Source: Parapedobacter pyrenivorans_A
Lineage (GTDB): Bacteria > Bacteroidota > Bacteroidia > Sphingobacteriales > Sphingobacteriaceae
Direction: 5' to 3'
Assembly (NCBI RefSeq): GCF_041925275.1
Contig: NZ_JBHEUZ010000002.1
Location: 124,001-188,000, forward strand
DNA length: 64,000 bases
Shown: positions 8,662-17,325 of the stretch, in pieces
Position numbering within the stretch: the stretch's first letter is position 1
How the letters are laid out: the number at the start of each line of letters is the position of its first letter
The notes under the pieces: model-generated
Database searches by the model: none
Told to the model about the DNA's origin: nothing
What the model saw: only the letters and a program-made list of their open reading frames with translations
Position numbers and translations under genes: made by a program

Positions 8662-10074
8662 ATGAAGTACAATCGAAGAAATTTCTTAAGAAATGCCACC
8701 CTTCTTTCGGGAGCTGTGGCTACGCTGCCGGCCGTGGCACGCGATGCCGGTAATGACTGGCTGCTCAATGCTCAACCTGCGCTCCCGCAGCGTTTTAACA
8801 TGAGTGGCTACGCCGCACCCAAAATCGATAAAGTCCGCATCGGGTTTATCGGCTTGGGCCAACGCGGCCCCGGTGCGGTAAACCGCATGTCGCGCATTGA
8901 AGGCGTAGAGATAAAAGCCCTGTGCGACAAGGATCCGGCAAGAGCTACCAAAGCCCAAAGCATCCTCGAGAAAGCCGGTCTGCCCAAAGCAAAGGAATAT
9001 TCGGGCGAAGATGGCTGGAAAGATATGGTAGCCAATGCGGATTTGGACCTTGTATACATCTGTACACCGTGGGACCTCCACACGCCGATGGCCGTGTACG
9101 CGATGGAGCATGGCAAGCATGCGGCAAGTGAAGTGCCCATTGCGATTACGCTGGATGAATGCTGGCAGCTGGTGGAAACGTCCGAGCGCACGAAGAAGCA
9201 TTGCATGATGCTCGAGAACTGCTGTTACGACTTTTTTGAGATGCTCACGCTCAACATGGCGCGCAACGGCCTGTTCGGTGAAATCGTACACGCTGAAGGG
9301 GCATATATCCACGATCTGCTCGACCTCAATTTCGATAAGAACGGCTACGCGGACATGTGGCGGTTACGGATGAATGCGACCCACAATGGGAACCTTTACC
9401 CCACACACGGTCTGGGACCCATCGCCCAATGTTTGGACATCAACCGCGGCGATAAGATGGACTACCTCGTGTCGATGTCTACTAGTGATTTCATGATGGG
9501 TGAAACCGCGACAGCCAAGGCCGCGGATGATTCTTTTTTCGAATCGTTTGCTGGACGCACCTATCGCGGCAACATGAATACTACGCTCATACATACGGCA
9601 AAAGGCAAGACCATGATGGTACAACACGACGTCACTTCACCACGCCCGTATTCGCGCATACACTTGGTCAGTGGCACCAAAGGCGTAGCTTCCAAATGGC
9701 CGTCGCCCGAACGCATCGCTTTTGGTCACAATTGGGTGAAAGACGAGGAACTGAAAGAACTTTATGATAAGTACACCCCGGCACTCATTAAGCATGTGGG
9801 CGAAGCAGCCAAGCAAGTAGGCGGCCATGGCGGTATGGACTTTATCATGGACTGGCGGTTGATCGATTGCCTACGCAACGGGTTGCCACTAGACCAGGAT
9901 GTCTATGACGGCGTAGCATGGAGCTGTATATTCCCGTTGAGCGAACAATCGGTGGCTCGCCGCTCGCGCTCACTGGACATACCCGATTTCACCCGAGGTG
10001 CCTGGAAACAGAACAAACCGGTAAACCTCACCCTCGAAGGCGGTGCCACTACGGGCGTACGCAAGATAGGATAA
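8662..10074 (+). CDS. GH109-type alpha-N-acetylgalactosaminidase (Gfo/Idh/MocA fold)
   Basis: A 470-residue protein with a twin-arginine signal (NRRNFLRNATLL, residues 4-15), a Rossmann motif GFIGLGQRG at 61-69 and the GH109-like segment GNLYPTHGLGPI at 243-254, with EVPIAITLDECW at 157-168. GH109 enzymes use tightly bound NAD in an oxidation-elimination mechanism to remove alpha-linked GalNAc; export through Tat fits a folded cofactor-loaded enzyme in the periplasm. The ATG at 8662 places the Tat motif correctly; GTG 8632 and ATG 8653 are also in frame. Context with the M60 peptidase and nagB supports action on O-glycans. A different Gfo/Idh/MocA oxidoreductase activity cannot be excluded from sequence alone. 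Confidence 0.88.
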   Translation: MKYNRRNFLRNATLLSGAVATLPAVARDAGNDWLLNAQPALPQRFNMSGYAAPKIDKVRIGFIGLGQRGPGAVNRMSRIEGVEIKALCDKDPARATKAQSILEKAGLPKAKEYSGEDGWKDMVANADLDLVYICTPWDLHTPMAVYAMEHGKHAASEVPIAITLDECWQLVETSERTKKHCMMLENCCYDFFEMLTLNMARNGLFGEIVHAEGAYIHDLLDLNFDKNGYADMWRLRMNATHNGNLYPTHGLGPIAQCLDINRGDKMDYLVSMSTSDFMMGETATAKAADDSFFESFAGRTYRGNMNTTLIHTAKGKTMMVQHDVTSPRPYSRIHLVSGTKGVASKWPSPERIAFGHNWVKDEELKELYDKYTPALIKHVGEAAKQVGGHGGMDFIMDWRLIDCLRNGLPLDQDVYDGVAWSCIFPLSEQSVARRSRSLDIPDFTRGAWKQNKPVNLTLEGGATTGVRKIG

Positions 10075-10091
10075 CCTTACCAACAAAAGGG

Positions 10092-10122
10092 CGCCTCATA
10101 CCATTTTGATGGCTATGAGGCG
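10092..10122. terminator. Bidirectional terminator-like hairpin between convergent genes
   Basis: A perfect 9-base inverted repeat, CGCCTCATA (10092-10100) and TATGAGGCG (10114-10122), with a 13-base loop. It lies just after the GH109 stop and overlaps the end of the convergent aminotransferase gene. There is no clear T-tract, so termination efficiency is uncertain. Confidence 0.5.
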
Positions 10123-11250
10123 TTCTATTGCCCTTTCCAATGTTTCTTGGCGCTTGGCGAAGCAAATCCGGATCAACCCTTGGTTAACCCGGTTTGTATA
10201 GAATGCAGCCACGGGTATGGCCGCTACACCGTGCTGTTGGGTAAGCCATCGGCAGAAGGCATGCTCAGGTTGGTCGCTGATGGCCGAATAGTCTGCCAAC
10301 AGGAAATAGGTGCCTTCGCACGGCAAGGGCACAAACCGTGTGCTTGCCAATCCGCGCAGCATCAGGTCACGCTTCGCTTGGAAAAATGCATGGAGCCCCA
10401 AGTATTCCGCTGGCGTATCCAGAAAATCGGCCAATGCGTATTGGATAGGGGTATTGACGCTGAATACATTGAATTGGTGTGCCTTGCGGAATTCCGCCAT
10501 CAGCTCGCGGGGTGCCAGGCAATACCCCACCTTCCATCCGGTGATGTGATAGAGCTTCCCGAAAGAGGCAACCACGAAAGCACGCTCGCGTAGCCCGGGA
10601 TATTGCGCAGCGCTACGATGTGTCTTGCCATCGAATACCACGTGCTCATAAACCTCGTCGCTCAATACGTAGCAATCGCCACCGGCCGTAAGGCGCGATA
10701 GCTCGCGGTAATCGGCGTCATCCAATACCCTTGCCGTCGGGTTGTTGGGCGAATTGATAATGATCAACCGCGTCTTGCTGGTCATCAATTGCCCAACCAA
10801 TTGCCAGTTGATGGTAAAATCGGGTGCCAATACGGCTACTGGCTTCGGGATACCGCCAAATAGCTGTATGGTGGGAGCGTATGCATCGTAGGCAGGGTCG
10901 AAGAGAATAACCTCATCGCCTGGCCGGATAAGCGATGCCATCGCAGTAAACAGCGCTTGGGTAGCACCAGCGGTTACCGTGATTTCAGACTCCGGATCAT
11001 AGTCCGCACCCGTAGTGGCCGCCACTTTCGCTCCGATACGCTCACGGAGTACAGCGACACCCGCCATGGGCGCGTATTGGTTATGGCCAGCCCGCATATG
11101 GTGGGCCACCAATTCAATGAGCCGGGGCGAGCAGTCAAAATCTGGGAAGCCCTGTGAGAGGTTAATTGCCCCGTGCTGCGCTGCCAGCTGAGACATTTGG
11201 GTAAAGATAGAAGTACCGACATGCGGCAACTTGGATGTTGGTGGAGTCAT
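10096..11250 (-). CDS. Class I/II PLP-dependent aminotransferase, YbdL/KAT type
   Basis: A 384-residue cytoplasmic fold-type I aminotransferase. Visible landmarks are LSQGFPDFD near the N-terminus, NQYAPMAG, the cofactor-contacting NSPNNPTA (166-173), D198 and Y201, and the Schiff-base lysine K232 in SFGKLYHITGWKVGY. The pattern is that of the YbdL (methionine aminotransferase) / kynurenine-oxoglutarate transaminase subgroup. If it is a methionine aminotransferase, it would fit the sulfur theme of the genes upstream, but that is inference. It converges on the GH109 gene and follows the XRE regulator gene by 40 bases, so read-through from the XRE promoter is possible. Confidence 0.88.
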   Translation of the reverse strand: MTPPTSKLPHVGTSIFTQMSQLAAQHGAINLSQGFPDFDCSPRLIELVAHHMRAGHNQYAPMAGVAVLRERIGAKVAATTGADYDPESEITVTAGATQALFTAMASLIRPGDEVILFDPAYDAYAPTIQLFGGIPKPVAVLAPDFTINWQLVGQLMTSKTRLIIINSPNNPTARVLDDADYRELSRLTAGGDCYVLSDEVYEHVVFDGKTHRSAAQYPGLRERAFVVASFGKLYHITGWKVGYCLAPRELMAEFRKAHQFNVFSVNTPIQYALADFLDTPAEYLGLHAFFQAKRDLMLRGLASTRFVPLPCEGTYFLLADYSAISDQPEHAFCRWLTQQHGVAAIPVAAFYTNRVNQGLIRICFAKRQETLERAIERLIAIKMV

Positions 11251-11290
11251 GGCTATGTGTTAAACGACACCACAAGGTTACGTATTTAAC

Positions 11291-11644
11291 TCAAAAAACC
11301 CTTCCTTCTTTAAGCATTTCGCGGTAAAAGCGAATACTGTCTTCCAATTGCGCAATGTATATTTCTTTATCGTGTATTATTTTGTTGTAGAGTGCCTTTT
11401 CTTCCGTGATAAACCGTTCAATATCACCATGGGGGGGCTTTTCGCTGCCCACCAATTCATGCAGTGTCGCATCCAATACGTTCGCAATCTGGCTAAGCCG
11501 GTCGATATCAATCCGCGTAATCCCGCCTTCGATATTCTGGTAGGTCTTCAATGCGATATGCAGTGCTTCGGCCATCTCCGCTTGGGAGAAGCCCCGCTCT
11601 TTTCGCAACCGTTTTATTTTTACCAGAATAGCCGCTTGTTCCAT
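11291..11644 (-). CDS. XRE-family helix-turn-helix regulator, candidate controller of the region 2 regulon
   Basis: A 117-residue protein with an N-terminal Cro/C1-type HTH at about residues 7-62 (LRKERGFSQAEMAEALHIALKTYQNIE, with SQAEMA as helix 2 and the recognition helix after it) and a C-terminal helical or coiled region (EEKALYNKIIHDKEIYIAQLEDSI) likely to drive dimerisation. Its own promoter carries the inverted repeat TACTAATTTAGTG at 11700-11712, nearly identical to the repeats in front of three receptor genes upstream. This suggests autoregulation and control of those receptors, but binding is not shown by sequence alone. Confidence 0.88.
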   Translation of the reverse strand: MEQAAILVKIKRLRKERGFSQAEMAEALHIALKTYQNIEGGITRIDIDRLSQIANVLDATLHELVGSEKPPHGDIERFITEEKALYNKIIHDKEIYIAQLEDSIRFYREMLKEGRVF

Positions 11645-11699
11645 CGTCCCGTACTTAGTTCCGTTTCGGAGGTAAAGGTATTATTTTTTTGAAAAAGAC

Positions 11700-11712
11700 T
11701 ACTAATTTAGTG
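11700..11712. promoter_or_regulatory. Inverted-repeat operator in the XRE gene promoter
   Basis: TACTAA-T-TTAGTG, matching the 6-1-6 repeat TACTAA-N-TTAGTA at 12 of 13 positions including the spacer as N. On the minus strand it directly precedes TAGTCTTTTTC, the same geometry as the -7 box TACTTTTG next to the other three copies. It lies 55 bases before the XRE start codon. Confidence 0.55.
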
Positions 11713-11785
11713 GATTATTTTTTTCTTGCGATTGCCGCTGCTTTTTCACCTGTTTGCTTAACCTATGCAGGGGAATACGGAAATA

Positions 11786-14383
11786 TTAAAAGGCGTACCG
11801 CAATGTCGCCCCGTATGTCCGTGGATCACCCAAAACACCGGCATAATGGCCGGCATTGCCCCCGGCGGGCAGCAATTGCTCAAAATATTCTGCATCAAAG
11901 ACATTGCGACCCCAGACGAAAAGTGATACGCCTTTTGCTGCGCGGAAGCCAACCCGTGCGTTAATCAGCGTGTAGCCATCTACGATAAGATAGTTGGATG
12001 GTGATGAGCTTGAAGAAAATGAGGAGCGATAAAAACCATCCACTGCAAAAACAAATTCACCCTCTTGTCCAAATAAACTGGTCGGTTTGGTCAGCGCCTC
12101 CCCACCGAAAGACGAGGCCCATTTCGAAATTCCGGGCAATGCTCCACCCGAAATGTCCTTAAACGTCGGGCCACCGGTCTCTTCCAGCGGTGGAGGCGCA
12201 TTCGTGAATTTCACATAAGAGCCGTTCGTGTATGCCAAGGAGGCATACAATGAAAAATAGGACCCTAACCGTGCGTTTGCGTCCGCTTCCAGCCCATTCA
12301 CCCGGATGTGTTCGGCATTGGCCAAGTATCCCCGGTTCACAGATAAATCTGCCGACTGCACCTGTGCTTGGTAGTCTTTTACCTCGGTGTTATAAACGGT
12401 TAGCCCTAAAGAAATATTCCTTGTAGGCTGTGCTTTCACGCCCACTTCATAGTGCCTGACGCTTTCTGGCTTAATCACCGCCAACTCGAGCATCGGCTGC
12501 CCACCTGCGTTTGGCAGTCCGCCAAGGTTCAAACCCACGGGCCGGAATCCGGTGGAAAACGTGGCGAATGTGTTTACCTTATCGGACGGTTCGTAAGCAA
12601 CGGTAACCTGCCCCGACACATTGGTGTCATCGATATCGGCCTGGAACGCTTGCGCCGAGTAGACCGCATTCTTGATGGCAAGCAGATCCGGATCGTCCGT
12701 TTGCAGCCCTCCATAGGTTTCACGGCGGAAATCAACCTCTTTTTTGTCGTAATTCAGGCGGATGCCGGGCAACAGGCGGAGCTTTGGCGTAATTTTCCAG
12801 TCGACCTGTGCAAACACCGCCCCACTAAACGTTTCCAGGCTAGGGTATGTTTTTATGCCATATCCCTCCAATAATCCCGGCGTTTGCCACAGGGCGCTCT
12901 CCGAATTTTGCGAAAAACGCCATTGGTCCCGTCCTGATTCCTCCGTGTGTGCCGAGTCGGCATGGAGCGACTGTCCGAATGCAAAGATCCCAACCACTGC
13001 GCTTACCGTCGGTGAAACATCGCCCGCCCAACGTACTTCTTGCGACCATTGCTCGTGGCGCGAGGGGGCCTGTGAAAGGGCTAACCCCTGCAGCCCGGTA
13101 AAATCACGGTCATTGGAAGGCATCCAGTTCCAGTAACGCCATGCGGTTGTGGCTGTCAACGTTCCGGGTCCTACCTTTACATCCACGTCGGCCGAAACAC
13201 CGCCCAAATCTTGACCGGACCGCCACGGGGTGTCGTGGTCAATCAACCGTTCAAAGGGATTGCGGCTTGGCAACTCGTACCCCAAGTCGGCGATGATCTG
13301 GTCAAACTGCCGATAGGCAGCCCGTTGGGTCGGTGCTACGCCCGCAATCACCTGCGCATAGCCGTTGGGCCGTTGGCGGGTGGCATCGCCGGCTAGCAAT
13401 ACTTGCCAGTTTGCAGATGGCGCATAGAGGAGCTGGCCGCGTACCCCGAGGTTGTTCAGGTCGTTCAACCGCTGCTGGGTGGCCACATTGTAGAGCACCC
13501 CATCCCGTTGCGTGCCGCTGAATGACAGGCGAGCTGCCAGGTGGTCAGACAGCGGACCGCTCACCGAAGCCTTTGCCTGGATGTACCCATAATTTCCGTA
13601 ACTGAGTTCTGCCCGGCCTTCCGGTATAAATGTCGGTTTACGGGTGGTTACGTTGAATGCCCCCGCTACTGTGTTATTGCCAAACAAGGTACCCTGCGGG
13701 CCGCGCAGTACCTCGATTTGCTCCACGTCGATGAAGTCGAGGGTCGTGGCCGCCGTTCGTGCATAGTAAACGCCATCCACGTAAAAGCCAACGCCAGGAT
13801 CGATGCCGTCATTGGTCAGCCCGAACGTGGTACCCAAACCGCGGATACTCAACCCCGTGTTGCGGGGATTGGACGAATATAGCTGTACGGTCGGCACCAT
13901 TTCCTTCAGCCGGTTTACGTTGAAAGCGCCGCTTTCTTCGGCAAGCGCACCGCCCACTACCGATACGGGTATGGGCACGTGTAGCAGCAATTCCCTACGG
14001 CGGCGTGAGGTGACCACCACCTCGCCCAGACCGGTTGCGCTGCGGTCAAGCACGATCGTCACATTCGGCTCGTTTACCACCACTTCTTTGGTCTCGTAAC
14101 CTATGTACGATACGATGACCGTGATCGGCAATTTCTGCCCAGTTACAAACCGGAAATGCCCTTGCCTGTCTGTCTTGGTACTGTGGGTAACACCTGCCAG
14201 CTGGAGCGTCGCTCCCACGAGCGGCTCGTGGGATGCGGCATCTTTTACCACGCCCTCGAAAGTCGCGTTAATGAGCGGTTGGGATTCTTGGGCGTGAAGA
14301 AGCGCGCATACGGCTATCCCGAAGCCTGCCAAGGCAAATCGCTTGATTGCCCTTAAATGAGTACGTATAGGTTTCAATATCAT
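11786..14383 (-). CDS. TonB-dependent outer-membrane receptor (non-SusC type)
   Basis: An 865-residue receptor with a signal peptide ending LLHAQ, a carboxypeptidase-regulatory-like domain (about 38-112), a plug domain (VPTVQLYSSNPRN, GPQGTLFGNNTVAGAFNV) and a barrel ending GATLRYAF. Length and the GPQGTLFG motif place it with siderophore/vitamin-type TonB receptors, not SusC. Its N-terminal domain is strikingly similar to those of the two region 2 SusC proteins (shared GVTHSTKTD and FRFVTGQK), and its promoter carries the same operator. With the YeiH-type exporter and sulfite dehydrogenase upstream, import of a sulfur compound is inferred. A metal chelate substrate remains possible. Confidence 0.9.
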   Translation of the reverse strand: MILKPIRTHLRAIKRFALAGFGIAVCALLHAQESQPLINATFEGVVKDAASHEPLVGATLQLAGVTHSTKTDRQGHFRFVTGQKLPITVIVSYIGYETKEVVVNEPNVTIVLDRSATGLGEVVVTSRRRRELLLHVPIPVSVVGGALAEESGAFNVNRLKEMVPTVQLYSSNPRNTGLSIRGLGTTFGLTNDGIDPGVGFYVDGVYYARTAATTLDFIDVEQIEVLRGPQGTLFGNNTVAGAFNVTTRKPTFIPEGRAELSYGNYGYIQAKASVSGPLSDHLAARLSFSGTQRDGVLYNVATQQRLNDLNNLGVRGQLLYAPSANWQVLLAGDATRQRPNGYAQVIAGVAPTQRAAYRQFDQIIADLGYELPSRNPFERLIDHDTPWRSGQDLGGVSADVDVKVGPGTLTATTAWRYWNWMPSNDRDFTGLQGLALSQAPSRHEQWSQEVRWAGDVSPTVSAVVGIFAFGQSLHADSAHTEESGRDQWRFSQNSESALWQTPGLLEGYGIKTYPSLETFSGAVFAQVDWKITPKLRLLPGIRLNYDKKEVDFRRETYGGLQTDDPDLLAIKNAVYSAQAFQADIDDTNVSGQVTVAYEPSDKVNTFATFSTGFRPVGLNLGGLPNAGGQPMLELAVIKPESVRHYEVGVKAQPTRNISLGLTVYNTEVKDYQAQVQSADLSVNRGYLANAEHIRVNGLEADANARLGSYFSLYASLAYTNGSYVKFTNAPPPLEETGGPTFKDISGGALPGISKWASSFGGEALTKPTSLFGQEGEFVFAVDGFYRSSFSSSSSPSNYLIVDGYTLINARVGFRAAKGVSLFVWGRNVFDAEYFEQLLPAGGNAGHYAGVLGDPRTYGATLRYAF

Positions 14384-14411
14384 TTGAATTACTTTTAATT
14401 GCTAACCGCAA

Positions 14412-14432
14412 CAAAAGTATACCTATCTAGTA
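14412..14432 (-). promoter_or_regulatory. Promoter and operator of the TonB receptor gene
   Basis: On the minus strand TACTTTTG (14412-14419) is a perfect -7 box, preceded by the degenerate repeat TACCTA-T-CTAGTA (14420-14432). The stretch matches the promoters at 27722 and 37827 over most of 31 bases. The start codon is 29 bases further on. Confidence 0.6.
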
Positions 14433-14493
14433 GACATTAAAAGGCATAAAAACTGCCTATTATAGGAAGAAAATAGACGTAAAGCCGGTCTCT

Positions 14494-15741
14494 TTAGCCA
14501 AATAGCCACCAAGCAACAGCCAGTGTAATCAGGATGTTGAACGATTGTGCGATCAAGAAAGCCCAAAAAGGTTTGATGCTGTTATGGGCCAATAGGTCCT
14601 TAAAATTCGTTTCCAGGCCAATGCTCGTAAACGCCAAAGCAAACCATAACCCTTGGATATCTTTGAGCCCTCCCTTCACCTGGCCAACGGTAGCGGCGTC
14701 TAGTACGAATGAAAACAACAGCGATGCGCCGATAAATCCGAGGACGAATTTGGGGAAGCGCTCCCAAATGACACCCAGTCCGGGTTTTTCGACGTGTTCA
14801 CCATCCGGAGTGCCCCTGTACGTCCAATAAACCGAAATGGCAAGGGCAGCAATACCCAGCAACACATTCTGTGAAAATTTCACAATGGTGCTTATTTCCA
14901 ATGCACGCTCGCCCACTAAACTGCCAGAAGCTACCACGGCACCCGTGGTGTCGATACTACCCCCTAACCAAGCTCCGGTCACCTCCTGCGAAAGCCCGAA
15001 AACCTTGGCGAGGTAAGGCATGGCGATCATCATGGGTATCGCCGTAATCAATACCATCGATACCACGTATGATAGCTTCTTTGAATCGCCTTTAATCGCT
15101 CCGGAAGTCGCAATGGCCGCCGAAACGCCGCATATAGACACGGCACTGGATATCATCATGGTCAGTTCGTCATCTACCTTCAACTTGCGGCACAACCAAA
15201 ATGCAAAATACCATACAGACAGTACAACGATGAGCGATTGCACCAAGCCAAGCGACCCCGCTTTCAGGATGTCCGAGAAAATGACACGTGTACCCAACAG
15301 CACCAGACCGATCTTCACCAATAGTTCCGCGTTTAACGAATCCCTGAACCACCGGGGCAGCTGAAACGAATTTCCTATCAACAGACCGATCACCAAACTA
15401 AAAATCACCGTTTCCAACCCAAGTTCGTTCATAAACGCATTTCCAGACAACAATAACGAACCGAGCGTCAATAGAAACACGAGGGGGAACCCCAAAAGCT
15501 GGGACTTGACAGGCTTTCCGGTAACGAAAGCTCCGATGATAACGATGGCATAAGCAAACAGGAATTGGAAAAAGACGCTTACCCCATTGGATGCGGTAAA
15601 TAATGCCGTCAGTGCGGCACCGTCATTCCATTCATACGCGGGGATGGGAATAGATAGGCCCCATACGGCCAGTAAAATGATGAGGAACCCCAAAAAAACA
15701 ACTGCCCAATCTTCGGTGAGCTTTATACGTGATGATGACAT
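14494..15741 (-). CDS. yeiH: YeiH/UPF0324-family putative sulfate exporter
   Basis: A 415-residue polytopic inner-membrane protein with about ten hydrophobic segments and characteristic family stretches such as GLLIGN, KIGLVLLGTRVIFSDILKAG, SICGVSAAIATSGAIKGD and WLGGSIDTTGAVVASGSL. NCBI-style annotation calls this family putative sulfate exporter, although direct transport evidence is limited. Disposal of sulfate made from sulfite would fit the SoxCD-type dehydrogenase encoded upstream on the same strand. It lies 23 bases after the FAD oxidoreductase gene, suggesting one transcript with it. Confidence 0.87.
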   Translation of the reverse strand: MSSSRIKLTEDWAVVFLGFLIILLAVWGLSIPIPAYEWNDGAALTALFTASNGVSVFFQFLFAYAIVIIGAFVTGKPVKSQLLGFPLVFLLTLGSLLLSGNAFMNELGLETVIFSLVIGLLIGNSFQLPRWFRDSLNAELLVKIGLVLLGTRVIFSDILKAGSLGLVQSLIVVLSVWYFAFWLCRKLKVDDELTMMISSAVSICGVSAAIATSGAIKGDSKKLSYVVSMVLITAIPMMIAMPYLAKVFGLSQEVTGAWLGGSIDTTGAVVASGSLVGERALEISTIVKFSQNVLLGIAALAISVYWTYRGTPDGEHVEKPGLGVIWERFPKFVLGFIGASLLFSFVLDAATVGQVKGGLKDIQGLWFALAFTSIGLETNFKDLLAHNSIKPFWAFLIAQSFNILITLAVAWWLFG

Positions 15742-15764
15742 AATAAAAAGAAAAATAGTTAGAT

Positions 15765-17192
15765 TTAAAAAATATCCTTTAGCACCTGCTTAGCTGCATA
15801 ATAACCACACATGCCATGCACGCCGCCGCCAGGCGGCGTAGACGCCGAGCAAATATAAACACCTTTGGCCGAAGTACGGTAGGGAGAGAGCCGGAGCGCC
15901 GGCCGATTGAACAGCTGCGCGATGTTGACCACGCCACCGTTGATGTCGCCTCCAATGTAATTGGCATTGTACCGTTCCATAGCTTCGGTATGGAACGTGT
16001 GCGTGGCACGGATGGTATCCCGGAATCCCGGTGCAAACCGTTCTACCTGATTGGTTATCGCTTCGGTCATGTCTTTGGTCGAACCGTTCGGCACGTGGCA
16101 GTAGGCCCACCCGGTCTGTTGGCCCGTAGGTGCCCGCGACCCGTCGAATACACTTTGCTGTGCAAATAGCACAAAAGGTTTCTCCGGGTGTATTCCTTTC
16201 CACACGCGGCGCTCGCCCCCGGCTATTTCATCGAACGTGCCTCCCAAATGCACCGTTCCCGCTTTCCTGGCTGCTTCCGCTCGGAAGGGTACGGGCTCAG
16301 TCAATGCCCAATCTACTTTAAATACGCCCATACCATACCGATGGCGATTTAACTGCCAACGGTAAAATGGGGATAGTTTATGGCCGCAGATTTCCAAAAG
16401 CTGCTTGGGCGACGTGTCGAACAGGATGGCTTTGGCCTCGGGTAAATCGGCCAGGGTTTTGACCTCCATACCGGTTTGGATTGTACCTCCAAGCGACCGG
16501 AAGTAACCCGCCATGGCATCGGCAATGGATTGCGACCCACCCCTTGGTATAGGCCAACCGCCACGGTGCCCGGCGATGGTAAGCACAAAGGCAATGGCGG
16601 AAGAGGTCAAGGCATCCAGTGGAATCATGCTATGGGCTACGATACCCGCCCACAGGCCTTTCGCTTCGCGGGTACGGAAACGTGCAGCAATCTGCTTTCC
16701 CGATTGGAGTGATTTCAACCCAAAAGACGCTAAAGCGAGCGGATCTTTCGGTATTTTCAGCATCGGACCCAGGATGTGGGTATCGATCCGGGGCCAACTT
16801 TGAACCAATGGGGCAAAGAGATTCCGGTAGGCACCACCGTCCACTCCCAATCCTTCTGCCGTTTCGTTAAGCGGTTGGTACAGGGCCGCTGCCGTACCGT
16901 CATCAAACGGATGGGCGGCCAGCACGGGAGGATGGATATATTCGAGACCGAAGTCATGCAACGGTAGCGTGCGCAGGAACGGCGACGCCATCCCCATCGG
17001 GTGTACGGCCGAACAAACGTCGTGGTGGAAGCCTGGCAGTGTGAGTTCAGCCGTACGCATTCCACCGCCAACGGTATCCTTCGCTTCCAATAGCAATACC
17101 TGTAGCCCACGTTGTTGTAACGTGATTGCAGCCGCCAGCCCATTGGGGCCACTGCCAACCACAACGGCGTCGAATTGCTGATGATTATCCAT
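15765..17192 (-). CDS. FAD/NAD(P)-binding oxidoreductase of the phytoene-desaturase/PYROXD2 type
   Basis: A 475-residue protein with an N-terminal dinucleotide-binding motif VVVGSGPNGLAAAITLQQRG (residues 10-29), the following LLLEAKDTVGGGMRT, and a C-terminal FAD-binding element (GVYICSASTPPGGGVHGMCG). This is the architecture of NAD(P)/FAD-dependent phytoene-desaturase-like proteins, many of which are not carotenoid enzymes. No carotenoid genes are nearby. It sits between the sulfite dehydrogenase and the YeiH gene with short gaps, so it may act on the same pathway, but no substrate can be named. The product is full length compared with the family. Confidence 0.83.
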   Translation of the reverse strand: MDNHQQFDAVVVGSGPNGLAAAITLQQRGLQVLLLEAKDTVGGGMRTAELTLPGFHHDVCSAVHPMGMASPFLRTLPLHDFGLEYIHPPVLAAHPFDDGTAAALYQPLNETAEGLGVDGGAYRNLFAPLVQSWPRIDTHILGPMLKIPKDPLALASFGLKSLQSGKQIAARFRTREAKGLWAGIVAHSMIPLDALTSSAIAFVLTIAGHRGGWPIPRGGSQSIADAMAGYFRSLGGTIQTGMEVKTLADLPEAKAILFDTSPKQLLEICGHKLSPFYRWQLNRHRYGMGVFKVDWALTEPVPFRAEAARKAGTVHLGGTFDEIAGGERRVWKGIHPEKPFVLFAQQSVFDGSRAPTGQQTGWAYCHVPNGSTKDMTEAITNQVERFAPGFRDTIRATHTFHTEAMERYNANYIGGDINGGVVNIAQLFNRPALRLSPYRTSAKGVYICSASTPPGGGVHGMCGYYAAKQVLKDIF

Positions 17193-17202
17193 TACCTTAC
17201 AA

Positions 17203-17325
17203 TTATAACACTAAATTATCGAGTACACTATTTAATTCCGGAAAATTGAACCGGAATCCTTCCGCCGCAATATGTGCGAAACCGTCGGCAGTACTGCCTC
17301 CGGCGAGGATGAGATTTGGATTCAT
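17203..17325 (-). CDS. Small ORF translationally coupled to soxC (40 aa), unknown
   Basis: The ATG at 17325-17323 overlaps the soxC TGA as ATGA, the classic arrangement for translational coupling. The 40-residue product begins MNPNLILAGGSTADGFAHIA and ends in a hydrophobic SVLDNLVL. It stops 10 bases before the FAD oxidoreductase start, so it neatly fills the gap. I do not recognise a family. A conserved small partner of the dehydrogenase, a remnant of a longer gene and a chance ORF are all open; the precise overlap favours real translation. Confidence 0.42.
   Translation of the reverse strand: MNPNLILAGGSTADGFAHIAAEGFRFNFPELNSVLDNLVL

Noticed and set aside
8686..9312. Leftward 208-codon frame inside the GH109 gene
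   Set aside because: Fully antisense to a gene with clear Tat signal and GH109 motifs; composition rich in His/Arg/Cys as expected of a shadow.
15765..17192. Carotenoid (phytoene) desaturase
   Set aside because: Only the general FAD fold matches; no phytoene synthase, cyclase or other carotenoid gene lies nearby, so a specific carotenoid role is not supported.
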